A stretch of DNA of 55,118 bases from Archangium sp. (GTDB lineage Bacteria > Myxococcota > Myxococcia > Myxococcales > Myxococcaceae), in contig JAUYRZ010000119.1 of NCBI GenBank assembly GCA_030695565.1, positions 1 to 55,118 on the forward strand, read 5' to 3'. The position numbers and the translations under genes were made by a program. The notes under the pieces are model-generated. The model made no database searches and was not told the origin of the DNA. It saw only the letters and a program-made list of their open reading frames with translations. Below, piece after piece: positions 48,097 through 55,118 of this stretch (within the stretch, counting starts at the first letter, position 1; the number at the start of each line of letters is the position of its first letter).

Positions 48097-49497
48097 GTGA
48101 CTCGCCTCGCCGGCCGCTATGAGCTCAAAGAGCGCCTCGCTGAAGGCGGCATGGCTGAGGTGTGGCTTGCCACCGCGCACGGCGACTCGGGCTTCACCCG
48201 TCGCGTGGCCATCAAGCAGCTGTTCCCGGTCGACGTCGACGGCGGCGCCTTCGCGCGCATGTTCCTCGACGAAGCTCGCATCACCAGCCGGCTGCACCAC
48301 GCGGCGATCGTCTCCATTCTCGACTTCGGGGTGGAAGAAGGCCGGCCTTTCCAGGTGCTGGAGCTGGTCGACGGCTTCGACATCTGGCGGCTGGTGAAGT
48401 GGGGCCGCGCGCAGGGCAAGCCGCTCTCCTCGGGGTTGGCGTTGCACGTCTGTGCGGTGGTCGGTCACGCGCTGCACTTCGCGCACGTGGCGGTGGATGA
48501 CTCCGGGCAGCCGCTGCGCATCGTGCATCGTGATGTGAGCCCGCAGAACGTGCTCATCTCGCGCAGCGGCGACGTGAAGTTGTCCGACTTCGGCATCGCG
48601 TTCTCCGAAGGCCGCGCAGAGCAGACGGTGGGCGGCATCGCGCGCGGAAAGCCCGCCTACATGGCCCCGGAGCAGGCGGTGCGCGGCGCGATGGATGGCC
48701 GCACCGATGTGTTCGGCCTGGGCTGCGTGCTGCACGCGTTGATCGCCGGTGAGAGCGCGCTGCGGGACGAGAACTCGTTGGTCGACTTGCTGGCGGGCGT
48801 GGAGCTGCCGCTCGATGCCTCCTTGCCTGAGCCGATTCGGGAGATCATCGCGCGCGCCACCCGCCGCAACAAGGCGGAGCGGTTCGAGAGCGCTGAAGAG
48901 ATGGCGCTCGCCTGCACGCAGCTGTTGCCCGCGTTCCTGACGGTCGACGCGCGAACCGCCTTGAGCACGTGGGTCAAAGACGTCGCGCCGCTGATCACCC
49001 CGAGCGTCGCCCCACTGCCGCCCACGCCGCTGCTCAAACCGAAACGGCGCCGCTGGCCCTGGCTCGTCGCCTTCGCGATGCTGGCCCCACTGGTCCCCCT
49101 CTCCCTGAAGGGAGAGGGTCGGGGTGAGGGCCTGGTTGCACGACTCCCAAGCCAACCCGAAGCGCCCAAACCAATCGAAGTCACCCCACCGCCCGAGCCG
49201 GTCGTGGAGACCCCGAAGCCAGAACCCAAACCCGAACCAAAGAAGAAGCTCCCCCGCGCCCCACCCGCGGCCCTCGAAACCGGCACCGGCATCTTCACCG
49301 TGGGCGGCGAGCTGCTCCTGCGAGGTGAACTCTTCGTCGACGGCGTCTCACGCGGCTTCGTGCCCGCCCGCCTGGAGCTCCCCGTGGGCCCGCACCGCAT
49401 CGAAGTGCGAGGCCGCGACGGGGTGAAACACGGCCCCCGCGAGATCCTGATCAACCGCCAACACACCCAGTCCTCCCCGCTCTCGTGGGAAGAGTGA
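48097..49497 (+). CDS. Membrane-anchored Ser/Thr protein kinase with C-terminal PEGA domain
   Basis: The 466-residue Hanks-type kinase starts at GTG 48097 (VTRLAGRYELKERLAEGG). The kinase domain covers about 1-275: glycine loop LAEGGMAEVW, Lys40 in VAIKQLF, catalytic Asp146 in VHRDVSPQNVL, DFG Asp164 and KPAYMAPEQAV. A basic KRRRWPWLVAFAMLAPLV membrane segment (about 317-333) is followed at once by LSLKGEGRGEG, encoded by an in-frame repeat (copy L). A Pro/Glu/Lys linker and a PEGA module (about 385-460; GELFVDGVSRGFVPARLELP) follow. It is probably an envelope sensor kinase. No cognate phosphatase is nearby. Confidence 0.92.
   Translation: MTRLAGRYELKERLAEGGMAEVWLATAHGDSGFTRRVAIKQLFPVDVDGGAFARMFLDEARITSRLHHAAIVSILDFGVEEGRPFQVLELVDGFDIWRLVKWGRAQGKPLSSGLALHVCAVVGHALHFAHVAVDDSGQPLRIVHRDVSPQNVLISRSGDVKLSDFGIAFSEGRAEQTVGGIARGKPAYMAPEQAVRGAMDGRTDVFGLGCVLHALIAGESALRDENSLVDLLAGVELPLDASLPEPIREIIARATRRNKAERFESAEEMALACTQLLPAFLTVDARTALSTWVKDVAPLITPSVAPLPPTPLLKPKRRRWPWLVAFAMLAPLVPLSLKGEGRGEGLVARLPSQPEAPKPIEVTPPPEPVVETPKPEPKPEPKKKLPRAPPAALETGTGIFTVGGELLLRGELFVDGVSRGFVPARLELPVGPHRIEVRGRDGVKHGPREILINRQHTQSSPLSWEE
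49095..49131 (+). repeat. Dispersed palindromic repeat, copy L (inside Ser/Thr kinase gene)
   Basis: CCCCCTCTCCCTGAAGGGAG then AGGGTCGGGGTGAGGGC in frame within the kinase gene, encoding residues 334-345 directly after the membrane segment. Confidence 0.88.
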
Positions 49498-49530
49498 GCT
49501 ACCGCGGTCTTTGTGTGTCATCACTCATCG

Positions 49531-49896
49531 ATGAGCGCCAAAGTCGTCGAGCCGGTCAAAGAGAAACTGTTCGTCAAAGAATTGCTGGAGAAGGACTACG
49601 ACGCGGAGGTGCTCAAGGCGCCCGAGCCCGTGGCGCTCGATTTCTACTCGGCTGACAGCGCCCCCTGCGCCACGCTGGCGCCCCGCTTCGGAGCGGTGGC
49701 CGAGAAGTTCGACGGGAAAATCCGCTTCTTCAAGATCCTCCGCGGCTCGAACGAGGCGCTCGCCAAGCAGCTCAACGTGACCGCCAGCCCCACGCTGCTC
49801 TTCTTCAAGGGCGGAAAAGAGCTCGGCGAGCGGCTGACCGGCGACGACATCAAACGCACCTCGCTCAAGGCGTCGGTCGAAGCCCTCCTCAAATAG
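49531..49896 (+). CDS. Thioredoxin-like protein with SAPC in place of CxxC
   Basis: The 121-residue protein starts at ATG 49531 (MSAKVVEPVKEKLFVKELLE). The thioredoxin fold is clear: VALDFYSADSAPCATLAPRF, then KIRFFKILRG, the cis-Pro segment TASPTLLFFKGGKEL and GERLTGDD. In the active site WCGPC becomes DSAPC, so the N-terminal (nucleophilic) Cys is replaced by Ser and only the second Cys remains. It cannot do normal dithiol exchange; it may be a chaperone-like or mixed-disulfide partner. There is no signal peptide. Its promoter and partners are not evident. Confidence 0.85.
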   Translation: MSAKVVEPVKEKLFVKELLEKDYDAEVLKAPEPVALDFYSADSAPCATLAPRFGAVAEKFDGKIRFFKILRGSNEALAKQLNVTASPTLLFFKGGKELGERLTGDDIKRTSLKASVEALLK

Positions 49897-49983
49897 GCGG
49901 GTACCAGCGGGTGATTCACACGGGCGTGTCAGCAGGGCTCACGGAGCCGGGCTGACGCGCCCGAGTTGCGTGTTGATGGGGCC

Positions 49984-51093
49984 ATGAAAGCCCGGCCGAC
50001 CTTCAACACCAACGACACCGCCTTCAAGGTCGATCTCCGCAACCGGGTCGACGCGTACTTCTCCAGCACCGGCAAGAGCCGCCACGCCGACGGGCGGATG
50101 ATCGCCAAGACCGTCGCGTACCTGTCCGTGGGCGCCGGGCTGCTCGCGCTGCTCTTGAGCGGCGTGTTGCCCGCGCTCGCTGCGTTGCCGGTGACGCTGG
50201 TGCTGGGCCTCGTCATCGCAGGCATCGGCTTCAACGTCGGGCACGACGCAGTGCACGGCTCGTACTCGGGTCATCGCAAGGTCGACGCGGTGCTGGGGTT
50301 CGTCTTCGACCTGCTGGGCGCGAGTTCCTACAACTGGTCGCGCGCGCACAACGTGGTGCACCACACCTTCACCAACGTGCCGGGCACTGATCACGATCTC
50401 GAACCGGGCCCGTTCCTGGTGTTGCACCCGCAGCCGAAGCCCGCGCTCATCTACCGGGTGCAGCACCTGTTCGCGTTTCCGCTCTACGCGTTCACGATGA
50501 TCGTCTGGGTCTTCAAGAAGGACTTCGTGCAGATCTTCGATCGCACCATGACCGGGAGAGGCCCGAGCAAACGTGGTGTGGCCTCGATGATCTTCGGCAA
50601 GCTGGTGCACTTCGGGCTCTTCCTCGCGCTGCCCATGGTGATCAGCCCGTACGCGTGGTGGCAGGTGCTGGTGGGCTACCTGGCCATGCTCGCTTCGGTG
50701 GGCTTCACCCTGGCCGTGGTGTTTCAGCTCGCGCACGTGGTCGAGGGCACGCAGTTCCCGGAAGCCGATTCGTCGCGGCGGCTGGCTGACGGCTGGGCGA
50801 GTCATCAGCTGCGCACCACGGCGAACTTCTCGCAGGGCAGCTCGCTGGCGACCTTCTTCTTCGGCGGCTTGAACAACCAGGTCGAGCATCACCTGCTGCC
50901 CGGCGTCTGCCACATCCATTACACCGCGCTCGCGCCGGTGGTTCGGGCCTGCGCGGCGGATCACGGGTTGCCGTACCTCACCTCGGGCACGTTCTTTCAG
51001 GCGATCGCCGCGCACGTGCGCACGCTCTACCGCCTCGGCCGGCCCATGCAGAGTCAGCCCGAGGCGCCCACGTTCGCAGCCCTGGCCGCTTAG
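49984..51093 (+). CDS. Membrane fatty acid desaturase
   Basis: The 369-residue integral membrane enzyme introduces a cis double bond into acyl chains using a di-iron site. The three histidine boxes are HDAVHGS (His87, His91), HNVVHH (His122, 126, 127) and NNQVEHHLLP (His302-303). The third box begins with Gln (QxxHH), the pattern of front-end (delta-5/6/8-type) desaturases; no cytochrome b5 domain is fused. Four hydrophobic segments flank the boxes. ATG 49984 (MKARPTFNTND) is chosen. It probably adjusts membrane lipid unsaturation. Its TAG stop overlaps the convergent lipoprotein gene's stop by 3 bp. Confidence 0.92.
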   Translation: MKARPTFNTNDTAFKVDLRNRVDAYFSSTGKSRHADGRMIAKTVAYLSVGAGLLALLLSGVLPALAALPVTLVLGLVIAGIGFNVGHDAVHGSYSGHRKVDAVLGFVFDLLGASSYNWSRAHNVVHHTFTNVPGTDHDLEPGPFLVLHPQPKPALIYRVQHLFAFPLYAFTMIVWVFKKDFVQIFDRTMTGRGPSKRGVASMIFGKLVHFGLFLALPMVISPYAWWQVLVGYLAMLASVGFTLAVVFQLAHVVEGTQFPEADSSRRLADGWASHQLRTTANFSQGSSLATFFFGGLNNQVEHHLLPGVCHIHYTALAPVVRACAADHGLPYLTSGTFFQAIAAHVRTLYRLGRPMQSQPEAPTFAALAA

Positions 51094-52358
51094 AGCGGCA
51101 ACTCGACGAAGCCGACGAACGCAGGTGACGTGACGGTCGCCACTTCACCGACCGAGGTCAGCGCACCCGTCACCGTGTTCACCCGGAACAACCAGAGGGT
51201 GCCCGAGCCCTGGTTCCCCACGATGAGCCAGTTGCCCGACAAGTCGAGCGAGAAGTGCCGCGGCGTCTGGCCACCGGTTGGGGTGTGCCCAATCAACGTC
51301 ACGAACCCGGTGACCGGATCCACCCGCCACGTGGCGATCGAGTCGTGCCCGCGATTGCTGCCGAAGACGAACTGACCGTTGGGATGAACGGCCACCTCAG
51401 CGGTGGTGTTGCTCGAGTTGAAGCCACTGGGGAGCGTCGAGACCTGCTGCACCGGCGTCAACGCACCCGCCGCCGAGACGTTGAGCGTCTGCAACGTATT
51501 GCCCAGCTCGTTGATCACATACGCGCGCGGCTGGGTGGGGTGCAGCGCCAGGTGGCGAGGGCCCGCACCTGCATCGGTGCTCATCGCCGCGGGATTGAGG
51601 GGCGTCAGCGTGCCCGCGTTGAACGAGAACTGCGCGACCTCGTCGTCCGCCTTGCACGGCACGTAGACGAAGCGGTTGGTGGGGTCGGTGAAGATCTGAT
51701 GCGCCTGCCCGAGCATGGTGATCGTCTGCGTGGGCGCTGCGAGTCCACCGTCGGGCACCACGGGGATCACCGCCACCGTGCCTCCGTTGTAGTTCGCGGC
51801 GAACACGAACTGCCCAGTGCGATCGAACGAGACGTGCGCGGGGCCGTTGCCGCCGCTGCTCACCCGGTTGATGAGCTGCACCCCCGCGTCTTGCGTGTTG
51901 AGCGCGAAGGCGGCGATCTGATTGGTGCCTTCATTGGTGGCGTAGAGCCGCCCGTGCGCCACGTCGATGGCGAGGAAGCTCGAGCCGTTGCCCGCGCTGA
52001 TGGCGCCGAGCGAGGTGAGGCCTCCATCGACCGGGTTGAAGGCGAACGTGCGGATCTGCCCGTTGCTCGAGCCGGTGAACACCACCAATCGCCCCGAGCC
52101 CGCATCGGGAAGACCGGCATCGGGCGTCCCTGCATCCGGAAGACCCGCGTCGAGGAGACCCGCGTCCAGCTCACCGGCATCCGGAACACCGGAGTCGGTG
52201 CCGCCCGCGTCGGGCAGGCCCGCGTCGATGAAGACGCCTGCATCCCTGCCGCCTGCATCGACCTCTCCAGATCTCCCCGAATCCACCCCGGAGTCGGACA
52301 CACTCGGAGCACCACACGCCGAAACGAAGAGCACGCAGATCAGGCCGCGAAGTCGCAT
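51090..52358 (-). CDS. Lactonase-like beta-propeller lipoprotein with DAG linker
   Basis: The 422-residue exported lipoprotein has lipobox VLFVSACGA (Cys15). Residues about 20-87 are a linker of LPDAG/VPDAG/LLDAG repeats rich in Asp, Ala and Gly. Residues about 88-422 form a seven-bladed lactonase-type propeller (PF10282-like) with blades such as FLAIDVAHGRLYATNEGTNQ, HVSFDRTGQFVFAANYNGGT and VAVHPNGQFVFGSNRGHDSI. Some family members are 6-phosphogluconolactonases; the secreted lipoprotein context argues for another role. It converges on the desaturase gene. Confidence 0.87.
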   Translation of the reverse strand: MRLRGLICVLFVSACGAPSVSDSGVDSGRSGEVDAGGRDAGVFIDAGLPDAGGTDSGVPDAGELDAGLLDAGLPDAGTPDAGLPDAGSGRLVVFTGSSNGQIRTFAFNPVDGGLTSLGAISAGNGSSFLAIDVAHGRLYATNEGTNQIAAFALNTQDAGVQLINRVSSGGNGPAHVSFDRTGQFVFAANYNGGTVAVIPVVPDGGLAAPTQTITMLGQAHQIFTDPTNRFVYVPCKADDEVAQFSFNAGTLTPLNPAAMSTDAGAGPRHLALHPTQPRAYVINELGNTLQTLNVSAAGALTPVQQVSTLPSGFNSSNTTAEVAVHPNGQFVFGSNRGHDSIATWRVDPVTGFVTLIGHTPTGGQTPRHFSLDLSGNWLIVGNQGSGTLWLFRVNTVTGALTSVGEVATVTSPAFVGFVELPL

Positions 52359-52729
52359 GCCTCACTGCTTGGCACGGTCGCGCGTGTTGCGCCTGCTCCG
52401 AAACGGGGATCCTTCTTCATCGCGTGCAGGGGAGGGCCGACAGAGAGGCGGGTCTCTCGAGTGGGTTGCCTGCGCCCTGCTGGACTTGCCCGCGAGCCGG
52501 ACTCCGGCGAGTCCACAAGGCCGAGCTAACCTTCGCTTTGTCATCAAAATCACCAAGCCCGCCCCTCCCCGGGACGGTGTGACCCTCAGGATCAATGTTT
52601 ACAAAGCGCGAGTTGGCTCGCTCACCCGCTCAACGCTTCGTTCAGCGTGTGGACGGTCCCGCGAGCCGCGAGGCCTGCCCGTGAGCGAAGCCGAACCCAC
52701 GCAGCAGAACCGGCCACCTTCCCCAGTGC
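52359..52729. other. Intergenic region
   Basis: This roughly 371-bp gap lies between two minus-strand lipoprotein genes. A less GC-rich stretch around 52535-52610 (GTCATCAAAATCACC, AATGTTTACAAAGC) could hold a promoter for the 51090-52358 gene. No gene, terminator or repeat copy was recognised. Confidence 0.45.
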
Positions 52730-54940
52730 CTAAGGGCACACCGCCGAGCGCGAGACGACGCCCGACAAGACGACCCCTGCATCGATGGTGCAGCTCGAGA
52801 TGCCGTTCAACCGGATCACCCCGAGCCCAGCGCCACCACCACCGCTCCCCACGATGCCCACGCCCGCGATGCCCGCAGCGGAAACCGACGTGCCCGCCGC
52901 GCCCGCGCCGCCATCGCCCGCGGCCGGCGTACCCCCTTGACCACCAAGCGCCGGAGTCGCCGTGTTGAGCGCACCACCCTGACCAGGGACGCCGACCGCC
53001 AGACCATCTTCCCGGCCGCCACCACCTGCGCCGCCGTTGCAGGTCAACCGCGTGCTGGCGCCGAGGGAGAGCTGAGCCGCCTCGAGCAGGATCGCGCCGC
53101 CGCTCCCGCCACCGCCGCCTCCGTTGTGATCCATCAAGCCCATGTTGCCGCCTTCACCACCCGCGCCGCTGGTGGAGATGGTGCCCGTGATGATCAGCGC
53201 ACCCGACGAGCTGATCTGCACCGCTCCGCCGCCCGGCCCGCCCGGCGCTTCATACCGGTTGGTGTTGTCATGCCCGCGGCCACCCAGGCACCCGCCGGTC
53301 AACGGCTGAAGCAGCGTGTTGCTCCCCGCGATACCCGCATCACCACCACCCGTTCCTCCACCGCGTGAACCGGCCGTGCCGAACGCAGCGCCGCCGCCAC
53401 CACCAGAGATCGTGGCGTTGCCACCATTCATCGAGCCGCAGCCACTCGCGTTGCCACCGGGCCCGATGCGCGTGGTGCTCACCGAGCGCGCGTCGATGAC
53501 CCCGTGAATCGTGGCGGGCCCGTACACCGCGAGGATGATCGGCCGGCTGCCGGTGAGCACCAGCGTCGAGCTGGCGGAGAGCTCGAAGCCCGCCATCGGC
53601 AACACCGTGGTGCTGATGCCGCCGTCTTGCACGAAGACGAACGGCGTCGGCTTGACCTGGTTGCACCAGCCGCCGTCGACGAAGGTGTTGGTGGTGGTGT
53701 CGAACTCCACCGTGCAGCCGGTGATCACCGTGGCAGGCGCGATGCTCGCGTCGGGAATGTCGTTGGGGAAGAAGTTGCTCGTGACGTAGCCGAAGTCGCG
53801 GGCGCGCACGCAGCCCGCATCCGCCGCGCAGGTTCCGCCAGGGCAGCTGGTGCCCACGCCGTTGAAGGAGAACGCGCAGCCACCATCTCCCACGCACGCG
53901 GTGCCGCTGAAACACGCGGGCGGCGTGCACGCGTAGCCGATGCCCACGCAGATGCCCGCATCGATGCAGCGATCGGTGTGCGTGCACGAGGTGGTGTCGT
54001 CGCACGGAGTGGTGTTGGCACCGTAGGTGAAGGTGCACCCGCCCAGGCCGTTGCACTGCGCGTTCGAAGCGCAGGTGGTCGACATGCAGGCGTAGGTGGT
54101 GCCCGTGCAATTGCCCACCGCATCACAGACGTCGTTGTGGGTGCAGAGGGCGCCGTCGTCACAAGCCACGCCGGCGTCGAACGGCTCGTAGCGGCACAGA
54201 CCCGTGCTGGGTACGCACTGCCCCGTGGTGCTCTTGCAGGCCGAGGCAATGGGCGGGCAGGTGACCACGCTGCTCCCGGCGACGCAGAAGCCCTGGACGC
54301 AGGTGTCGATCAGGGTGCACGCGTTCTGATCACTGCAGACCAGCCCGCTGCAGTCGGGGTCGGAGCAGTCGGCCTTGCCGTCGTCGTCGTTGTCCATCTG
54401 ATCGCCGCAGAGCAACTCGGGCCCCGGCTGCAGGCACGCCCGTCCCCCATCCCGGGTCTGTCCGCAGGTGCCGCCTGCGCAGGGCCGCGCGTCACACCTC
54501 GCGTCAGCGCAGTCGATCACCGCACAACCTGCGTCGGTGCCGCCGTCGGGGCGCGCCATGCCCCGGAGCGTGAGCGTGGCCTTCTTCACGCCGGGCGCAT
54601 CGAGGTCGACCAGCTCTCCGGTGACCGCTTCGTCGAAGCGCTCCAGGTCGACGGTCGCGCAGTCGGCCGCTGCGTAGCCGCGCGCGAACGGAGTGACCTT
54701 CCCGTTGATCACCTCGGTGCGCGCCACGCCGAAGACGAGCGACGATCTCTCTGCGCGGGGGGCGGCGCGCGGCGCGCCGTGGAACACCATCGTTCCATCC
54801 ACCTTCACACCTGCGAGTACGCAGCGCGCGGTCGACGCGTCGTCGAAACCCACCGTGATGCTCAAACCCGAAGCGGTGGGGGCGCACTCACAACCGCTCA
54901 CTGCCAGAGCGACGACGGACAACGCTGCCAGGACGCGCAT
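52730..54940 (-). CDS. Large Cys-rich and Gly-rich secreted lipoprotein
   Basis: The 736-residue lipoprotein starts at ATG 54940 with lipobox VVALAVSGCEC. An Ig-like N-terminal domain is followed at about 120-380 by a Cys-rich region of short repeated modules (CDDGALCTHNDVC, CTGTTYACMSTTCA, CDDTTSCTHTDRC) like those of myxobacterial MYXO-CTERM-style or slime-associated proteins. A DNDDDGKADCSDPDC stretch resembles a calcium-type loop. The C-terminal half (about 400-736) is beta-helical and Gly-rich (GGGGGAAFGTAGSRGGGTGG, ALIITGTISTSGAGGEGGNM). Function is unknown; surface or matrix structure is likely. Confidence 0.82.
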   Translation of the reverse strand: MRVLAALSVVALAVSGCECAPTASGLSITVGFDDASTARCVLAGVKVDGTMVFHGAPRAAPRAERSSLVFGVARTEVINGKVTPFARGYAAADCATVDLERFDEAVTGELVDLDAPGVKKATLTLRGMARPDGGTDAGCAVIDCADARCDARPCAGGTCGQTRDGGRACLQPGPELLCGDQMDNDDDGKADCSDPDCSGLVCSDQNACTLIDTCVQGFCVAGSSVVTCPPIASACKSTTGQCVPSTGLCRYEPFDAGVACDDGALCTHNDVCDAVGNCTGTTYACMSTTCASNAQCNGLGGCTFTYGANTTPCDDTTSCTHTDRCIDAGICVGIGYACTPPACFSGTACVGDGGCAFSFNGVGTSCPGGTCAADAGCVRARDFGYVTSNFFPNDIPDASIAPATVITGCTVEFDTTTNTFVDGGWCNQVKPTPFVFVQDGGISTTVLPMAGFELSASSTLVLTGSRPIILAVYGPATIHGVIDARSVSTTRIGPGGNASGCGSMNGGNATISGGGGGAAFGTAGSRGGGTGGGDAGIAGSNTLLQPLTGGCLGGRGHDNTNRYEAPGGPGGGAVQISSSGALIITGTISTSGAGGEGGNMGLMDHNGGGGGGSGGAILLEAAQLSLGASTRLTCNGGAGGGGREDGLAVGVPGQGGALNTATPALGGQGGTPAAGDGGAGAAGTSVSAAGIAGVGIVGSGGGGAGLGVIRLNGISSCTIDAGVVLSGVVSRSAVCP

Positions 54941-54981
54941 TCGCCCGGGATTGTGCCGCATTTCAGGGATAAGTCCGCGTC

Positions 54982-55118
54982 GTGAAGCTGCCCTCACGCA
55001 AGGCCCTCAAAGAAGAGCTGCTCGGTTTGCTCGAGCAGACGTTGAGCACCCTCGAGGCGGCGCACGCTGATGCGCGTGAAGGTGCGACCCACGAGCAGGC
55101 CAAGCCCGAGAACGACAA
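54982..55118 (+). CDS. GreA/GreB-like protein, partial (C-terminus beyond window)
   Basis: The reading frame from GTG 54982 is open to the window edge: VKLPSRKALKEELLGLLEQ then TLSTLEAAHADAREGATHEQ and AKPEND. This helical, Glu/Lys-rich start with ATHEQAKPEND resembles the N-terminal coiled coil of small GreA/GreB-like proteins. The start is divergent from the lipoprotein gene (54940). Confidence is limited because only 45 residues are present. Confidence 0.55.
   Translation, partial: MKLPSRKALKEELLGLLEQTLSTLEAAHADAREGATHEQAKPEND

Overview
The window is GC-rich bacterial chromosome that looks myxobacterial (Myxococcota, probably Myxococcales). Several lines support this: a DUF2378/TIGR02265 protein (a family known from Myxococcales), a TIGR02996-like N-terminus, many lipoproteins whose lipidated cysteine is followed by VDAG- or Gly-rich linkers, and a dense set of histidine kinases plus a Ser/Thr kinase and an FHA-type sigma-54 activator. 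No rRNA, tRNA, CRISPR, IS element or prophage was recognised. Assignments rest on reading motifs by eye, not on database searches.

Layout. 1-3479 (minus strand): a hybrid histidine kinase, then a family 2A (SrpI-like) encapsulin shell gene whose end overlaps the start of its predicted cargo, a cysteine desulfurase cut by the left edge of the window. 3480-7611: DinG-type helicase, a small membrane protein, a Cys-rich lipoprotein and RNase HI. 7781-13163: kelch-type lipoprotein and two sensor kinases. 13490-18083: LRR-like protein, alpha/beta hydrolase, macro-domain protein and an AraC regulator, with unusual palindromic DNA around the last. 18404-22484: a decayed secreted-protein gene, two exported proteins and a repetitive Thr/Lys-rich protein. 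22600-30853: an atypical hybrid kinase, an NlpC/P60 peptidoglycan hydrolase, PTS enzyme I, an amidohydrolase and an AhpD-like/ECF sigma/FMN-oxidoreductase operon. 31221-38888: SDR, TPR protein, a DUF2378 operon with a frameshifted last gene, glycosyltransferase, DUF1456, a second NlpC/P60-like protein and a CBS protein. 38966-55118: a beta-propeller dihaem cytochrome lipoprotein, SWIM protein plus FHA sigma-54 activator, DUF3160, PEGA protein, monoacylglycerol-lipase-like protein, Ser/Thr kinase, thioredoxin-like protein, fatty acid desaturase, lactonase-like lipoprotein, a large Cys/Gly-rich lipoprotein and a partial GreA/GreB-like gene.

The most notable system is the encapsulin operon. The shell lacks the cyclic-nucleotide-binding insertion of family 2B, and the next gene begins with the long, disordered Pro/Ala-rich N-terminus known to load cysteine desulfurase into family 2A shells. 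That targeting region contains two in-frame copies of a short palindromic repeat present about a dozen times in the window. The same repeat is inserted in frame next to the membrane segment of the Ser/Thr kinase and supplies the C-terminal codons and stop of two other genes. This repeat family acting on coding sequence is the main cross-cutting observation.
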